DNA of 64,000 nt from Salinibacterium sp. M195 (GTDB lineage: Bacteria > Actinomycetota > Actinomycetes > Actinomycetales > Microbacteriaceae): contig NZ_CP040814.1 in the NCBI RefSeq assembly GCF_019443965.1, forward strand, positions 310,001 through 374,000. The letters are read 5' to 3'. Positions 51,601 to 60,014 of this stretch are shown here, piece after piece. The translations under genes were made by a program, and so were the position numbers. The notes below the pieces were generated by a model, which was not told where the DNA came from, made no database searches, and saw nothing but the letters and a program-made list of their open reading frames with translations. Within the stretch, counting starts at the first letter, position 1, and each line of letters begins with the position of its first letter.

Positions 51601-52164
51601 CGACGACACCTTGATGGAAACGTAGTCAACGTCATCCCGCATCAAGAGCGCGCGGGTACCGGCGAGGCGGTTGTCTGCTTCGTCGTCACCGAGCACGGCT
51701 TCACCGAGCAGGTTGAGGTTCAGGTTGACGCCTTCACGACGCAAGTGCACGAGGGCCTTGTCGAGCTTGGCCGGTGTTGCATCGATGATGAGGTGGCCGA
51801 CCATGCCGCGGAGTACCCGACGCGCGATCGGAACGATGATCCACGGCAGCAGCGGCGCGAAGCCTCCACCAACAAGAATCGCGAAGCGGAGGTACCACGG
51901 CAGGAAGGCCGGGATGATGTGGGTGAGTCGCTCGAGGTTGCGGCCGGCGACGCGGAGGTCTTCGGGGCGAACCACGGTGTCAATGAAGCCAAGAGTGAAC
52001 TCGAGGCCATTGGGATCTTTCAGTACACCGGCAAGGCGCGTGGCGCTCGCATCGGTGGGAAACTCTTCACTTTCAGCCAGCCAACGACGAACGGTGGCTA
52101 CCGTTTGGTCGGCAATCTGCTGGTGTGAAGCATCAAGGTTGTCGGTATGAGTTGACATGCTCAC
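48688..52164 (-). CDS. putA: Bifunctional proline dehydrogenase / glutamate semialdehyde dehydrogenase
   Basis: A 1158-residue PutA. The N-terminal half is the FAD proline dehydrogenase barrel (NLNLLGEAVLGDDEADNR, YVSIKVSSV, RVVKGANLAMEHVDA, and GVAGHNLFDIAFA); the second half is an aldehyde dehydrogenase with ILAETSGKNAIIV (general base glutamate) and the nucleophile cysteine in GQKCSAAS (about residue 750). It oxidises proline to glutamate with intramolecular transfer of the intermediate. There is no N-terminal ribbon-helix-helix, so it should not repress its own gene. GTG 52164 has GGAGG nine bases upstream. The last 130 or so residues after the dehydrogenase fold are the actinobacterial C-terminal extension. 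Divergent from a LysR regulator. Confidence 0.95.
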   Translation of the reverse strand: MSMSTHTDNLDASHQQIADQTVATVRRWLAESEEFPTDASATRLAGVLKDPNGLEFTLGFIDTVVRPEDLRVAGRNLERLTHIIPAFLPWYLRFAILVGGGFAPLLPWIIVPIARRVLRGMVGHLIIDATPAKLDKALVHLRREGVNLNLNLLGEAVLGDDEADNRLAGTRALLMRDDVDYVSIKVSSVVSQLSMWAFDETVDRVVDRLTPLYLLALRAPEKKFINLDMEEFKDLDLTIAVFEKLLDQPELLELEAGIVLQAYLPDALDAIKELTTWSTARRARGGANIKVRVVKGANLAMEHVDAVTHHWPMATWGTKQDSDTHYKRVLDWAFTPEHIDAVRIGVAGHNLFDIAFAWHLAQERGVTEGIEFEMLLGMATGQAEAVRKDVGSLLLYTPVVQPSEFDSAISYLVRRLEENASTENFMSGLFELSSNEHIFVREQDRFLASLANLDTPAQVSNRVQDRNQPAALIGDRPFNNVADTDQAIGENRTWGRAILARSGDSQLGVDTVKAGAVTTPEQMKSILDSVTTAGANWGGMPAAERAAILHRAGDAIEASRARLIEVMATEAGKTIAEGDVEVSEAIDFAHYYAERSLDLEAIDDATFVPSKLIIVTPPWNFPVAIPAGSVLSALASGSGVIIKPAKLSQRSAAVMIEALWEAGVPREVLAFVDLKDRELGRVMIADPAVDRVILTGAWETAAMFRSWRNDLPILAETSGKNAIIVTPSADLDLAVADVTKSAFGHAGQKCSAASLVILVGSVGKSERFERQLVDSVRTLRVGLPQDPLTMMGPIVEAAQGKLLNALTTLAPGESWLVKPRQLDDEGKQWTPGVRTGVVPGSEFHMTEYFGPVLGIMRAKNLTEAIAMQNAVDYGLTAGIHSLDPTEVARWLDEVQAGNAYVNRGITGAIVRRQPFGGWKRSAVGCHAKAGGPNYLMTLGQWNAVEQPAARDIQVRGLSDQVSSVIKKAQSGMEFDEFDRVRRAAESDQRAWETEFGISRDVSDLGVERNVFRYRPVPVTVRLSEGEPMGHLVRMIAGAARVGSTIHISSALPLPSLLAESFESGNAAVSVAEVLVESDARWNERATKGELNTNRVRLIGGSAVDLAEAVQGNPDVAVWSGDVTTSGRVELLIFVQEQSLSITAHRFGNPDPAMAALEV

Positions 52165-52285
52165 GAGAATAGGCCTCCGAACGGGGTATGGGCTGGAACT
52201 CTCAGTGTGGGCCCCACAGTGCCTTTAGCAAAAGCGACGGAATTCGCATGGTTTCAGTTAGAATAAGTTAACGATTGGCGGAGAA

Positions 52286-53179
52286 ATGCTCGATGTTCGA
52301 CGACTGCGACTTTTGCGTGAACTTAAGCTCCGCGGAACGATCGCTGCGGTAGCCAGCGCACTGAGTTACACCCCCTCTGCGGTGTCCCAACAATTGGCTC
52401 TATTAGAGGAAGAAGCGCGGGTTCCCCTGCTCGTTAAAGCGGGCCGCCGCGTGCAACTAACGCCCGAAGCAGAGCTCCTCGTCGAGCACACCGTCGCGCT
52501 TCTCGAACGTCTTGAACTCATGGAAGCGGAGATCCACTCGTCCCTTACCGAAGTGCGAGGAACCGTACGCCTAGCCGTGTTCCAATCGGCCGCCCTCGGC
52601 ATCATTCCTCAAGCACTCAGCGTCATCGCCCGCGAGCACCCCCAACTCCGCATCGAAATGACTCAGCGCGAACCCGAAAGTGCGCTCTTTGAAACTTGGA
52701 CTCGCGAGTTCGACCTCGTTATCGCCGAACAATATCCCGGCCATGCCGCGCCCCGGCACCCCGACCTCGACATGATCCCGCTCTATGCCGACGAGCTTTC
52801 CCTGGCTGTGCCGCACGACAGCGGAATCGCCAGCCTTGCCGACACCACCCACAGCGCCTGGGTAATGGAACCCCGCGGCACCGCATCCCGTCACTGGGCA
52901 GAACAGCAGTGCCGCCGAGCAGGAATCGAACCCGACGTACGCTTCGAAACCGCCGACCTTCAGGCCCACATCCGGCTCGTTGAATCTGGTCACGCCACCG
53001 CGATTCTTCCTGGTCTCGTCTGGGGCAGCCGCACCCCAACGGTCGCCCTGCGTCCTATGCCTGGCCTCCCCCGCCGCACCGTCTTCACCTCGGTGCGCGA
53101 CTCGAGCGTCCTCCGGCCATCGATCATCGCGTGCCGCGAAGTGCTCGAGCAGGTCGTTCGGGCGCTAGCGCCCGAATAG
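52286..53179 (+). CDS. LysR-family regulator divergent from putA
   Basis: A 297-residue LysR regulator: helix-turn-helix LRELKLRGTIAAVASALSYTPSAVSQQLALLEEEARVPLL at the N-terminus and a periplasmic-binding-like effector domain. GGCGGAGAA lies directly before the ATG. Its position, head to head with putA across a 121-bp gap, suggests it regulates proline use. TTAGAATAAGTTAA about 20 bases before the start may contain its promoter or binding site. Confidence 0.9.
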   Translation: MLDVRRLRLLRELKLRGTIAAVASALSYTPSAVSQQLALLEEEARVPLLVKAGRRVQLTPEAELLVEHTVALLERLELMEAEIHSSLTEVRGTVRLAVFQSAALGIIPQALSVIAREHPQLRIEMTQREPESALFETWTREFDLVIAEQYPGHAAPRHPDLDMIPLYADELSLAVPHDSGIASLADTTHSAWVMEPRGTASRHWAEQQCRRAGIEPDVRFETADLQAHIRLVESGHATAILPGLVWGSRTPTVALRPMPGLPRRTVFTSVRDSSVLRPSIIACREVLEQVVRALAPE

Positions 53180-53231
53180 AACGACGCGGAGGCGAGATGG
53201 ACCGAAACGATTCGAACCAGATCTGACCTGG

Positions 53232-54266
53232 CTACGCCGAATCGCGGATGACGAGCTCAGTGCTCAACGTCGTCACCGTGTCGACTGGGCGGTTTTCGAT
53301 CAGGCCCACAATCATTTCGGCCATGCGTCGGCCCATCTCGAGCGACGGTTGCCGCACTGTCGTGAGCGGCGGAGTGGCGGTGCTGCCGTAGTTGTCATCG
53401 TCGAAGCCGACAACGGCGATGTCGCCCGGAACGCTGAGCCCCGCTTCGCGGATCGCCGAATAGGCGCCGATGGCCATTTGGTCGTTGGCCGCGAAAATGC
53501 CGTCGATGGGTTCGCCTCGGGCGAGCAGTCGGCGCATTGCTTCCGCTCCCGACGGCGGCGAGAAGTCGCCAACCTCAACGAGGTTGCTCGCGAGACCGTG
53601 CTTCTTAAGCGTCGCGTGGAAAGCGTCCAAACGGTCAACGCCCGGGGGCATGTCTTGCGGGCCGGCGATAGTCGCAAGGTTGCGGCGACCGGATACCAGC
53701 AAATGTTCAACGGCCGAGCAGGCGCCGGTGAAGTTGTCGACATCCACAAAGTAGTTATTGCCGTCTACCTGGTTCAGGGGGCGCCCACCGAAGACAACAG
53801 GCAGGGTGCGACTCAGCTCAGAGTAGGAGTGGTCGCCAGTGTGGTGCGAGACCACGAGGGCGCCGTCAACGTTGCCGCCAAGCAGGTAGCGACGAGTCTT
53901 GTGCGAAGCCTTCTCCGATTCGATGATCATTGTGAGCGTGTATTCGGTGTCGGCCAGATACAGCGCGACACCCTGAACTACGGCAGCGAAGAAGGGGTCA
54001 TCGAAGACTTTGGCCGCCGACTCCGGAACGACCAAGGCGATGGCCTGAGTCTTGCGGCTGACCAGTGAGCGAGCAGCGCGATTGGGAACATAGTTCAGTT
54101 CATCGATTGCGGCCTGCACCGTCGCCGCAACATCCGCTTTCACCTTGGGTGACCCGTTGACAACCCGAGAAACTGTGGCGCGCGAAACGCCTGCCTGTGC
54201 CGCCACCATTTCCAGTGTCGGCATGGCACCACTGCGCAATTTCTCCGCCACGAGTTCGCTCTCCAT
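53232..54266 (-). CDS. cebR: LacI-family repressor of the beta-glucoside operon (CebR-like)
   Basis: A 344-residue LacI-type repressor. The helix-turn-helix and hinge are PTLEMVAAQAGVSRATVSRVVNGSPKV and NRAARSLVSRKTQAIALVVPE; the effector domain follows. It is the last gene of the solute-binding/permease/GH1 set and, as in Streptomyces CebR systems, should bind the three TGAGAGCGCTCTCA palindromes at 59213-59282. ATG 54266 is used; a TTG at 54305 overlaps the GH1 gene. AGAAGG occurs in the gap but too far upstream to serve this ATG, so initiation is unclear. The symbol is by analogy. Confidence 0.87.
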   Translation of the reverse strand: MESELVAEKLRSGAMPTLEMVAAQAGVSRATVSRVVNGSPKVKADVAATVQAAIDELNYVPNRAARSLVSRKTQAIALVVPESAAKVFDDPFFAAVVQGVALYLADTEYTLTMIIESEKASHKTRRYLLGGNVDGALVVSHHTGDHSYSELSRTLPVVFGGRPLNQVDGNNYFVDVDNFTGACSAVEHLLVSGRRNLATIAGPQDMPPGVDRLDAFHATLKKHGLASNLVEVGDFSPPSGAEAMRRLLARGEPIDGIFAANDQMAIGAYSAIREAGLSVPGDIAVVGFDDDNYGSTATPPLTTVRQPSLEMGRRMAEMIVGLIENRPVDTVTTLSTELVIRDSA

Positions 54267-54294
54267 CAGTAGATTGTGACTTAGCCTAACCTTC

Positions 54295-55719
54295 TCAGGC
54301 AGCAATCTTGGCTGACGCGATCAGTGCGGCGTACTCCGTTGCGCTTCGCTTGGGGAGGCGTTCTTGCGTTTGATAATCGACGTACACGATGCCGAATCGT
54401 TTGTTGTAACCCCAAGCCCATTCAAAGTTGTCGAGTAGCGACCAGACGAAGTAGCCGCGCACATCGGCACCGTCGGCGATCGCATCCGCGACGGCTTGGA
54501 TGTGCTGCTCGATGTACTGGGTACGTTCCGCATCATCAATGGTGTCGCCAGCACGGTTGTCGTCATACGAGGCGCCATTTTCGGTGACGTACAGCGGCGG
54601 CAGTGTCGGATACTCCTGGCCTAGGCGAACGAGCAAGTGGTGCAACCCGCTGGGGTTGACCTCCCAGTCCATGGCGGTACGCGTGAGATCGCGCGGCGGT
54701 GTCGTCACGAACTCGCTGCCCACAAATGGCGAACGACCGGGCTTAGTGGTGGGTCGAAGCCCGGGCGTCGCATCTGCGGGAGCAGGGTGTCCGCTCACGT
54801 TGTCGTCGTGATAGTGGTTGACGCCCAAGAAGTCGATGGGGGCGGAGATGATCTCCAAGTCGCCAGCCTGCACGTACTGCTCGAAGTCGTATTCGCGCAC
54901 ATCCTCGATCACATCAGCGGGGTACGCGCCAAGAATGAGCGGCTCGAGAAACATGCGGTTCCAGATGCCATCAATGCGGCGGGCAGCATCCTGATCAACA
55001 GGATCACTCGGGTCATTGGGCACAGCATTCGTGAGGTTCAGCGTGATGCCAAGCTCAATTTCGCGACCCTTCGCCGCGGCCAGATCGCGCAGTCGAGCCG
55101 CAGCCAACCCATGAGCGAGATGTTGGTGGTGCAGGGCGGCCAAACCGAGGTTGGGGTCAGTGAGCCCGGGCGCGTGCTCGCCGGCAACGTAGCCGATCAG
55201 TGAGGAGCAGAGCGGTTCGTTGAACGTTGTCCAGTGACTGACCCGATCGCCGAGAGCGTTGTACACAGCTTCCGCGTAGTCAGCGAAACGGTACGCGGTC
55301 TCCCGATTAGCCCAGCCACCCTTCTCCTGAAGTGCCTGCGGCAGGTCCCAGTGATACAGCGTGAGCCAGGGCAGGATGCCGGCCTCCAGCAGCGAATCGA
55401 CGAGACGACTGTAGAAGTCGAGCCCTTCCGCGTTCGGGGTGCGGTCACCAGGAACAACGCGAGCCCAGCTGGTGGAAAAGCGGTAGGAGTCGAGGCCAAG
55501 CTCCTTCATGAGCTGAACGTCGGCATCCATGCGGTAGTAGTGGTCGACGGCAACCTCAGGGGTGTCGCCATTCGCGACGGCAAAGGGCTGGCGGGCATAG
55601 GCATCCCAAATGGAATCTTCTTTGCCGCCCTCGTGGGCTGCTCCCTCAATTTGGGCGGCCGCGGTTGCGGACCCCCACAGGAAGCCTTCTGGCCAGGGGG
55701 TGGTTGGTGAAATATTCAT
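54295..55719 (-). CDS. bglC: GH1 beta-glucosidase
   Basis: A 474-residue family 1 glycoside hydrolase that splits beta-glucosides such as cellobiose in the cytoplasm (no signal peptide). The acid/base E168 is in TTFNEPL and the nucleophile E380 in YVTENGASYDD; FLWGSATAAAQIEGA opens the barrel and FVWSLLDNFEWAWGYNKRFGIVYVDY closes it. Its ATG overlaps the permease stop by one base (TAATG), so it is translationally coupled. The symbol follows Streptomyces usage. Confidence 0.94.
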   Translation of the reverse strand: MNISPTTPWPEGFLWGSATAAAQIEGAAHEGGKEDSIWDAYARQPFAVANGDTPEVAVDHYYRMDADVQLMKELGLDSYRFSTSWARVVPGDRTPNAEGLDFYSRLVDSLLEAGILPWLTLYHWDLPQALQEKGGWANRETAYRFADYAEAVYNALGDRVSHWTTFNEPLCSSLIGYVAGEHAPGLTDPNLGLAALHHQHLAHGLAAARLRDLAAAKGREIELGITLNLTNAVPNDPSDPVDQDAARRIDGIWNRMFLEPLILGAYPADVIEDVREYDFEQYVQAGDLEIISAPIDFLGVNHYHDDNVSGHPAPADATPGLRPTTKPGRSPFVGSEFVTTPPRDLTRTAMDWEVNPSGLHHLLVRLGQEYPTLPPLYVTENGASYDDNRAGDTIDDAERTQYIEQHIQAVADAIADGADVRGYFVWSLLDNFEWAWGYNKRFGIVYVDYQTQERLPKRSATEYAALIASAKIAA

Positions 55720-56648
55720 TAGCCTTTTACTGCTCCAGACATGATGCCCGAGACGAGTTGCCGCCCCGCGAGAATAAAGATGATCAGAAGCGGCAGTGTC
55801 GCAAGCACCGCTCCGGAAAGCACAACAGAGTAGTCAACGTATTTTGCGCTCTGAAGCTGACTAAGAGCTACTTGCAGGGTCGGGTTCTGAGGCGCGACCA
55901 GGAGCGGCCAGAGGTAGTCGGTCCACGCGGTCATGAAGGTGAAGAGGCCTAGGATCGCCATTGCGGGGCGCGCGGCGGGAAGCCCAACGCTCCAGAACGT
56001 GCGGAACATGTTTGCCCCGTCTACTCGCGCAGCCTCAATGAGCTCATCGGGGATGACATCCACCAAATATTGCCTCATGAAGAACACGCCAAACGCGGTG
56101 ACGAGCGTCGGCACGATTACGGCACCGAGTGTGCCCGTCCAGCCGAGCTCTTTCATGAGCATGAACTGCGGGATGATGCCGAGTTGGGTTGGCACGGCGA
56201 GAGTCGCGATCACAAAGATCATGAGCCCTTCGCGGCCCTTGAAACGAAGCTTGGCGAAGGCATAGCCGGCCAGAGTTGAGAAGAAAATCACCGAGGTCGT
56301 GATGATCGTGGAGACGATGATGCTGTTCAGTAGCGACTGCCAGAACGGAACCGTTGTCAGTACTTCGCTGACGTTGATCCAGAATCGACCGCCCGGCAAC
56401 AGTGGCGGCCATGTTTCGGTAATGGCGGTGTTGTCGCTCGAGCCAACAACATAGGACCACCACAGCGGGTATGACCCACCGAGGAAGAGCGCGAGCAGAA
56501 TTCCGTAGAGAAGAAATCCGGGGCGCTTCTCAAGACCCTGGTTGCCTGCGCGACGCTTCGCCTTCTTGTCTGCAGTCTTGCGTGCGGCGGCGATGGCCAA
56601 CGCAGACGGCCTGGAGTGAGGGGTGCGCGGGGGGCTCGTGGTGCTCAT
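55719..56648 (-). CDS. cebG: Sugar ABC transporter permease (MalG type)
   Basis: A 309-residue permease with six helices; DELIEAARVDGANMFRTFWSVGLPAARPAMA is the ATPase-docking EAA motif of the carbohydrate-uptake CUT1 family. A basic, alanine-rich tail (about 45 residues) precedes the first helix. GGAGAAG lies before the ATG, which overlaps the previous stop (ATGA). No ATPase gene is in this cluster; like other CUT1 systems in actinobacteria it may use a shared MsiK-type ATPase encoded elsewhere. Confidence 0.92.
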   Translation of the reverse strand: MSTTSPPRTPHSRPSALAIAAARKTADKKAKRRAGNQGLEKRPGFLLYGILLALFLGGSYPLWWSYVVGSSDNTAITETWPPLLPGGRFWINVSEVLTTVPFWQSLLNSIIVSTIITTSVIFFSTLAGYAFAKLRFKGREGLMIFVIATLAVPTQLGIIPQFMLMKELGWTGTLGAVIVPTLVTAFGVFFMRQYLVDVIPDELIEAARVDGANMFRTFWSVGLPAARPAMAILGLFTFMTAWTDYLWPLLVAPQNPTLQVALSQLQSAKYVDYSVVLSGAVLATLPLLIIFILAGRQLVSGIMSGAVKG

Positions 56649-57772
56649 GAGCGCTTCTCCTTGTCTACTGTTACCGCCGTCGAGCCAGTGGTGGGGTTGG
56701 TGCCGGCAGGATTGGTTCCAACGGGGCTGGCCGCGGTGGTGGCCCGGTAGCGTGCAAGCTTCTTAGCTCGGCGCTTGGAGATGACTTTGACTTCGGTGGA
56801 GGCGATTTTGCGCGAGATCATGAAGTTGAGCAGCCCGATGCCGACGATGATCAGGAACAGCAGCCACGCGATGGCGGATGCCTTGCCAAAGTCACCACGG
56901 TTGAAGGCCATATCCCACAGATAGAGCACGGTGGTTTGATACTCGCGATGGGCACCACCCAGGTTGGCGCTGGTGGGGTTGAACAGCTTCGGCTCGGTGA
57001 AGATTTGAAGTCCGCCGATGGTGGCGGTGATGATCACGAAGATCATGGTGGGCCGGATGCTCGGCAGCGTCATTGAGAAGAAGCGGCGCACCGGGCCTGC
57101 ACCATCGAGAGCGGCCGATTCGTAGATGTCGCGGGGAACAGCCTGCATGGCGGCGAGCAAGATCAGGGCGTTATAGCCGGTCCAGCGCCAATTGACCATG
57201 GTGGCGATCGCGAAGTGGCTGGGGAATACTTCACTCTTCCAGAACACCGGGTCGATATTGAACGAGGTCAGGATGTTGTTGATGAGGCCGTACTTTTCGC
57301 CAAATGCGCTCGAGAAGATGATCGCGACCGCAACCGGGGTAACGATGTACGGAATCAGGATGCTCATACGCCAGAACGTTTTAGCGCGGATGTTTTGGTC
57401 GAGCAGGGCCGCGATGAAGACGGCGGCAACAAGCTGCGGGATGGCGCTGAGGAGGAAGATGCTCATCGTGTTGAAGAGCGAATTCCAGAAGTAGGGGTCG
57501 TTGAGCTCGGCAACGTAGTTCTCGAGGCCGATCCATTCACCGGGCCCGCTCAAAATGTCCCAGTCGTTGAGGGAGACCACGAACGTGTAGATGAGGGGGA
57601 AGAGCCCGATGAGTGCGAAGAGCACAAAGAAGGGGGCGATATAGAGGTAGGGGGAGGCTTTCACATCGAGACGACTCAGACGTTGCCGTCGAGTGAGCCG
57701 AGTCTGCACGCGCTCGGTCCGCTGCTGAGCCTGGCCTGTGTCAGGCCGGGGAGGACTCGTCGTCGTCGTCAT
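56645..57772 (-). CDS. cebF: Sugar ABC transporter permease (MalF type)
   Basis: A 375-residue CUT1 permease with six helices (first: YLYIAPFFVLFALIGLFPLIYTFVV) and the docking loop DIYESAALDGAGPVRRFFSMTLPSIRPT. ATG 57772 is chosen, preceded by AAAGAG; both termini carry long hydrophilic tails. A stem-loop between this gene and the binding-protein gene (57794-57828) probably lowers permease expression relative to the binding protein. Confidence 0.92.
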   Translation of the reverse strand: MTTTTSPPRPDTGQAQQRTERVQTRLTRRQRLSRLDVKASPYLYIAPFFVLFALIGLFPLIYTFVVSLNDWDILSGPGEWIGLENYVAELNDPYFWNSLFNTMSIFLLSAIPQLVAAVFIAALLDQNIRAKTFWRMSILIPYIVTPVAVAIIFSSAFGEKYGLINNILTSFNIDPVFWKSEVFPSHFAIATMVNWRWTGYNALILLAAMQAVPRDIYESAALDGAGPVRRFFSMTLPSIRPTMIFVIITATIGGLQIFTEPKLFNPTSANLGGAHREYQTTVLYLWDMAFNRGDFGKASAIAWLLFLIIVGIGLLNFMISRKIASTEVKVISKRRAKKLARYRATTAASPVGTNPAGTNPTTGSTAVTVDKEKRS

Positions 57773-57793
57773 GGGAGTATCTCTTTCACGAAG

Positions 57794-57828
57794 TGAGGCC
57801 CCCGGCTTGGGGTGCACCGGGGGCCTCA
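57794..57828 (-). terminator. Intercistronic hairpin between cebE and cebF
   Basis: TGAGGCCCCCGG and CCGGGGGCCTCA form a perfect 12-bp stem with an 11-base loop, in the 70-base gap after the binding-protein stop. No T-run follows, so it is more likely a partial terminator or mRNA-end stabiliser than a full stop. Confidence 0.75.
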
Positions 57829-57842
57829 ATTACTGCTGTGGA

Positions 57843-59156
57843 CTAGTTGAGGTCGAGGTTCTTCAGAACCTCAAGCGCGTTGTTCCACGCTGTGTCACCG
57901 TCAACACCCGAGTCGAGTTCCTTGGTAGCGGGGCCGAAGACCTGCTCCTGAACAACCGAGTCGTTCGGGCCCTTGAACTGCGAGGTAACGCCTTCTGCGC
58001 GCGATCCGAGGATCGTGCCGATGGGAGCATCGTTGAAGAAGGTGCTGAGCTCGCTGCCGCCGGTTACACCGTCGTCAGTCTGTGCCGCTACAACGCTGGG
58101 GAAGGTTCCTGCAGCCTGGAAGGCGGCAACTTCTGATTCAGCGGAGGTGAGGTACGCGGCAAGCTTTGCTGCCTCGGCGGGGTGCTCCGACTGGGTCGGA
58201 ACGGTCAGGAACGCGCCGCCCCAGTTAGCTGCTCCACCGGGGAAGACGTCGGCGAAGTCCCAGCCGCTGGTGTTGTCTCCACCTGCTGCTTCAACCTGGC
58301 CCTTGACGACACCGAGCATCCAGCCTGGGCACATGAACGTGGCGAAAGAACCGTCAGTGAAGGCCTTTCCCCCGCCCCAGTCCCACGCGCTCTGCTGGCT
58401 GGAGAGCCCAGCGGATGCGCCATCAGCGAGCTTGTCCCACTGCGACTTCAGGTCGGCATTGCCTTCAATGTCGAGCTCGCCATCAGCGGTGTAGTAGCCC
58501 TCATCTAGCTGGTTGACCATGGCGTTCCAGACGAATCCGGAGTGGTCGTAGAAGGCCTTGCCTGTTGCTTCGTTGTAGTCCTTGCCGACCTGGAAGAATT
58601 CATCCCAGGTTGCGTCGTCGCCACCGAAGAGCTCGGCTACGGCGTCGCGGTCAGCAGGCATGCCTGCTGCTTCGAGCAGTGCGCCGTTGTAGCAGAGGCC
58701 CTCGGGGCCAATGTCTGTTCCGTAGCCAATGATGCGGCCGTCGGCGTCGGTGCCCTGAGCGAGCTTCCAGTCGACCCAGCGGTCCTTGATGTCATCTGCG
58801 CCGTATTCGCTGAGGTCGACGAACGTGTCGGAGACCTGCATGACCTGCCCGAGCCATCCTTCTTCAACAGCCTGAACGTCGGCGAGTCCAGCGCCGGCAG
58901 CCTGCTTAGTCTTCCAGTCGGTCAAGGCATTTCCACCGGTGTCGATGTTGGTGGCCTTGATCGTGATGTTGGGGTTCTCGGCTTCGTACGCTGCGTACAG
59001 TCCGTCGAGACCCATCGTGCCGAAGGTGGTCACGGTGAGGGTGATGGGCCCGTCAGCTTCTCCGCTGTCAGTTGCTGCACAACCGGTGGCGAGAAGGGCG
59101 AGGGATGCTGCGCCGGCGACGGCTGCAACCATCTTGGTGCGTCGTTGAGTTTTCAC
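57843..59156 (-). CDS. cebE: Beta-glucoside/cellobiose-type solute-binding lipoprotein
   Basis: A 437-residue extracellular binding protein of the CUT1 family. The signal is MKTQRRTKMVAAVAGAASLALL followed by lipobox LATGC (Cys26). GTG 59156 is preferred because AAGGAA lies six bases upstream, whereas GTG 59162 is too close to it. The mature protein starts ITLTVTTFGTMGLDGLYAAYEAENPNI and later has GWDFADVFPGGAANWGGAFLTVP. It should deliver a beta-glucoside to the permeases; cellobiose is inferred from the GH1 gene and the CebR-like operators. Confidence 0.9.
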   Translation of the reverse strand: MKTQRRTKMVAAVAGAASLALLATGCAATDSGEADGPITLTVTTFGTMGLDGLYAAYEAENPNITIKATNIDTGGNALTDWKTKQAAGAGLADVQAVEEGWLGQVMQVSDTFVDLSEYGADDIKDRWVDWKLAQGTDADGRIIGYGTDIGPEGLCYNGALLEAAGMPADRDAVAELFGGDDATWDEFFQVGKDYNEATGKAFYDHSGFVWNAMVNQLDEGYYTADGELDIEGNADLKSQWDKLADGASAGLSSQQSAWDWGGGKAFTDGSFATFMCPGWMLGVVKGQVEAAGGDNTSGWDFADVFPGGAANWGGAFLTVPTQSEHPAEAAKLAAYLTSAESEVAAFQAAGTFPSVVAAQTDDGVTGGSELSTFFNDAPIGTILGSRAEGVTSQFKGPNDSVVQEQVFGPATKELDSGVDGDTAWNNALEVLKNLDLN

Positions 59157-59212
59157 GGTCACTTCCTTGTGAATGAGGGATATTGGTGCCGAAAGAGTTC
59201 CCCCATCAGGAA

Positions 59213-59282
59213 TGAGAGCGCTCTCACGATTGCAGGCTGAGTCTATGAGAGCGCTCTCTCGTATGTCAAGAGAGCGCTCTCA
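59213..59282 (-). promoter_or_regulatory. cebE promoter with three LacI-type operators
   Basis: Three copies of a 14-bp palindrome: TGAGAGCGCTCTCA (59213-59226), TGAGAGCGCTCTCT (59246-59259) and AGAGAGCGCTCTCA (59269-59282). On the minus strand TTGACA (59269-59264), an 18-base spacer and TAGACT (59245-59240) form the promoter, so one operator fills the spacer, one abuts the -35 and one lies downstream of the start. The box differs from the known CebR/CelR site TGGGAGCGCTCCCA only at symmetric positions 3 and 12. Confidence 0.88.
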
Positions 59283-59347
59283 TTTCTGGCAAAGTCATAC
59301 AAATCGCTGTAAACGCTTGCGGTCGCTGGGCTTCGCTAAACGTACGA

Positions 59348-59400
59348 AACCCCCGCACTTTCGCCGTTGTGCGGGCGAGGTGCGGGGGTTGTCGAAAAAG
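59348..59400 (-). terminator. Terminator of the thioesterase gene
   Basis: AACCCCCGCAC (59348-59358) pairs perfectly with GTGCGGGGGTT (59390-59400), 11 bp with a structured loop, just downstream of the thioesterase stop on the minus strand. It separates that gene from the cebE promoter. Confidence 0.8.
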
Positions 59401-59411
59401 TCTGGAGGTGT

Positions 59412-59960
59412 TTACTCCCAGGTGCTCGGCGCTTCGGCGCGACTCACAGGCAGCGCAACATGATCAGCCCACTCCTGAACCCATTCGGGCATGACGGGCT
59501 GCTCGTCATCCCAACCGATGGTTTCGAGCAATTCGGCAACGCTGACGGTGCCGCCGGAGCGCTTGAGGAAGCGGGCGCGGGTCATCGCTTGAGCGTAGAT
59601 TTGCCCATCAACAACGAAACGCTGTTCGACGAAAACTGCTTTCTCGTCATACCCAACAACCCGCGTTTCAAGATCAAACTTTTTCCACAGATCGAGCGAC
59701 TTGCGAAAGCTAATCGTCTCGTTGGCCATCACCGGGTAGTAGCCCTTGGCCGAGAGCTTCTGCCAGCTTCCCGCACGTATCAGCAGGTCCATGCGCCCGA
59801 GGTCCATGATCGAGAAGTACACGCCGTTGTTCATGTGGCGGAGCACATCGATATCGGTGGGCAATACGCGCAATGTCATGGTGCCGACATCCCGCACACC
59901 AAGCGGCGAGCGACGCGGGCTCAGGATGCGGTGCAAGATAGTGCGGAAGATCAGATTCAC
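59412..59960 (-). CDS. Hot-dog-fold acyl-CoA thioesterase-like protein
   Basis: A 182-residue 4HBT-type protein: VLPTDIDVLRHMNNGVYFSIMDLGRMDLLIR carries the conserved active-site region with D and N residues, followed by VMANETISFRKSLDLWKKFDLETRVVGYDEKAVFVEQRFV, the central sheet. It would hydrolyse acyl thioesters of unknown chain. The start is GTG 59960, with GGGTGA upstream. Similar to the THEM/mesenchymal-stem-cell-protein group found in bacteria and eukaryotes. Confidence 0.85.
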   Translation of the reverse strand: MNLIFRTILHRILSPRRSPLGVRDVGTMTLRVLPTDIDVLRHMNNGVYFSIMDLGRMDLLIRAGSWQKLSAKGYYPVMANETISFRKSLDLWKKFDLETRVVGYDEKAVFVEQRFVVDGQIYAQAMTRARFLKRSGGTVSVAELLETIGWDDEQPVMPEWVQEWADHVALPVSRAEAPSTWE

Positions 59961-60014
59961 TCACCCAGATTAGGTGAATCGTGATCGAGTTCGTGAATCG
60001 TTTGTAGGGATGAG

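Noticed and set aside
53195..53230. GATTCGAACC string considered as part of a tRNA gene
   Set aside because: No matching acceptor stem, anticodon arm or D-arm could be built around it.
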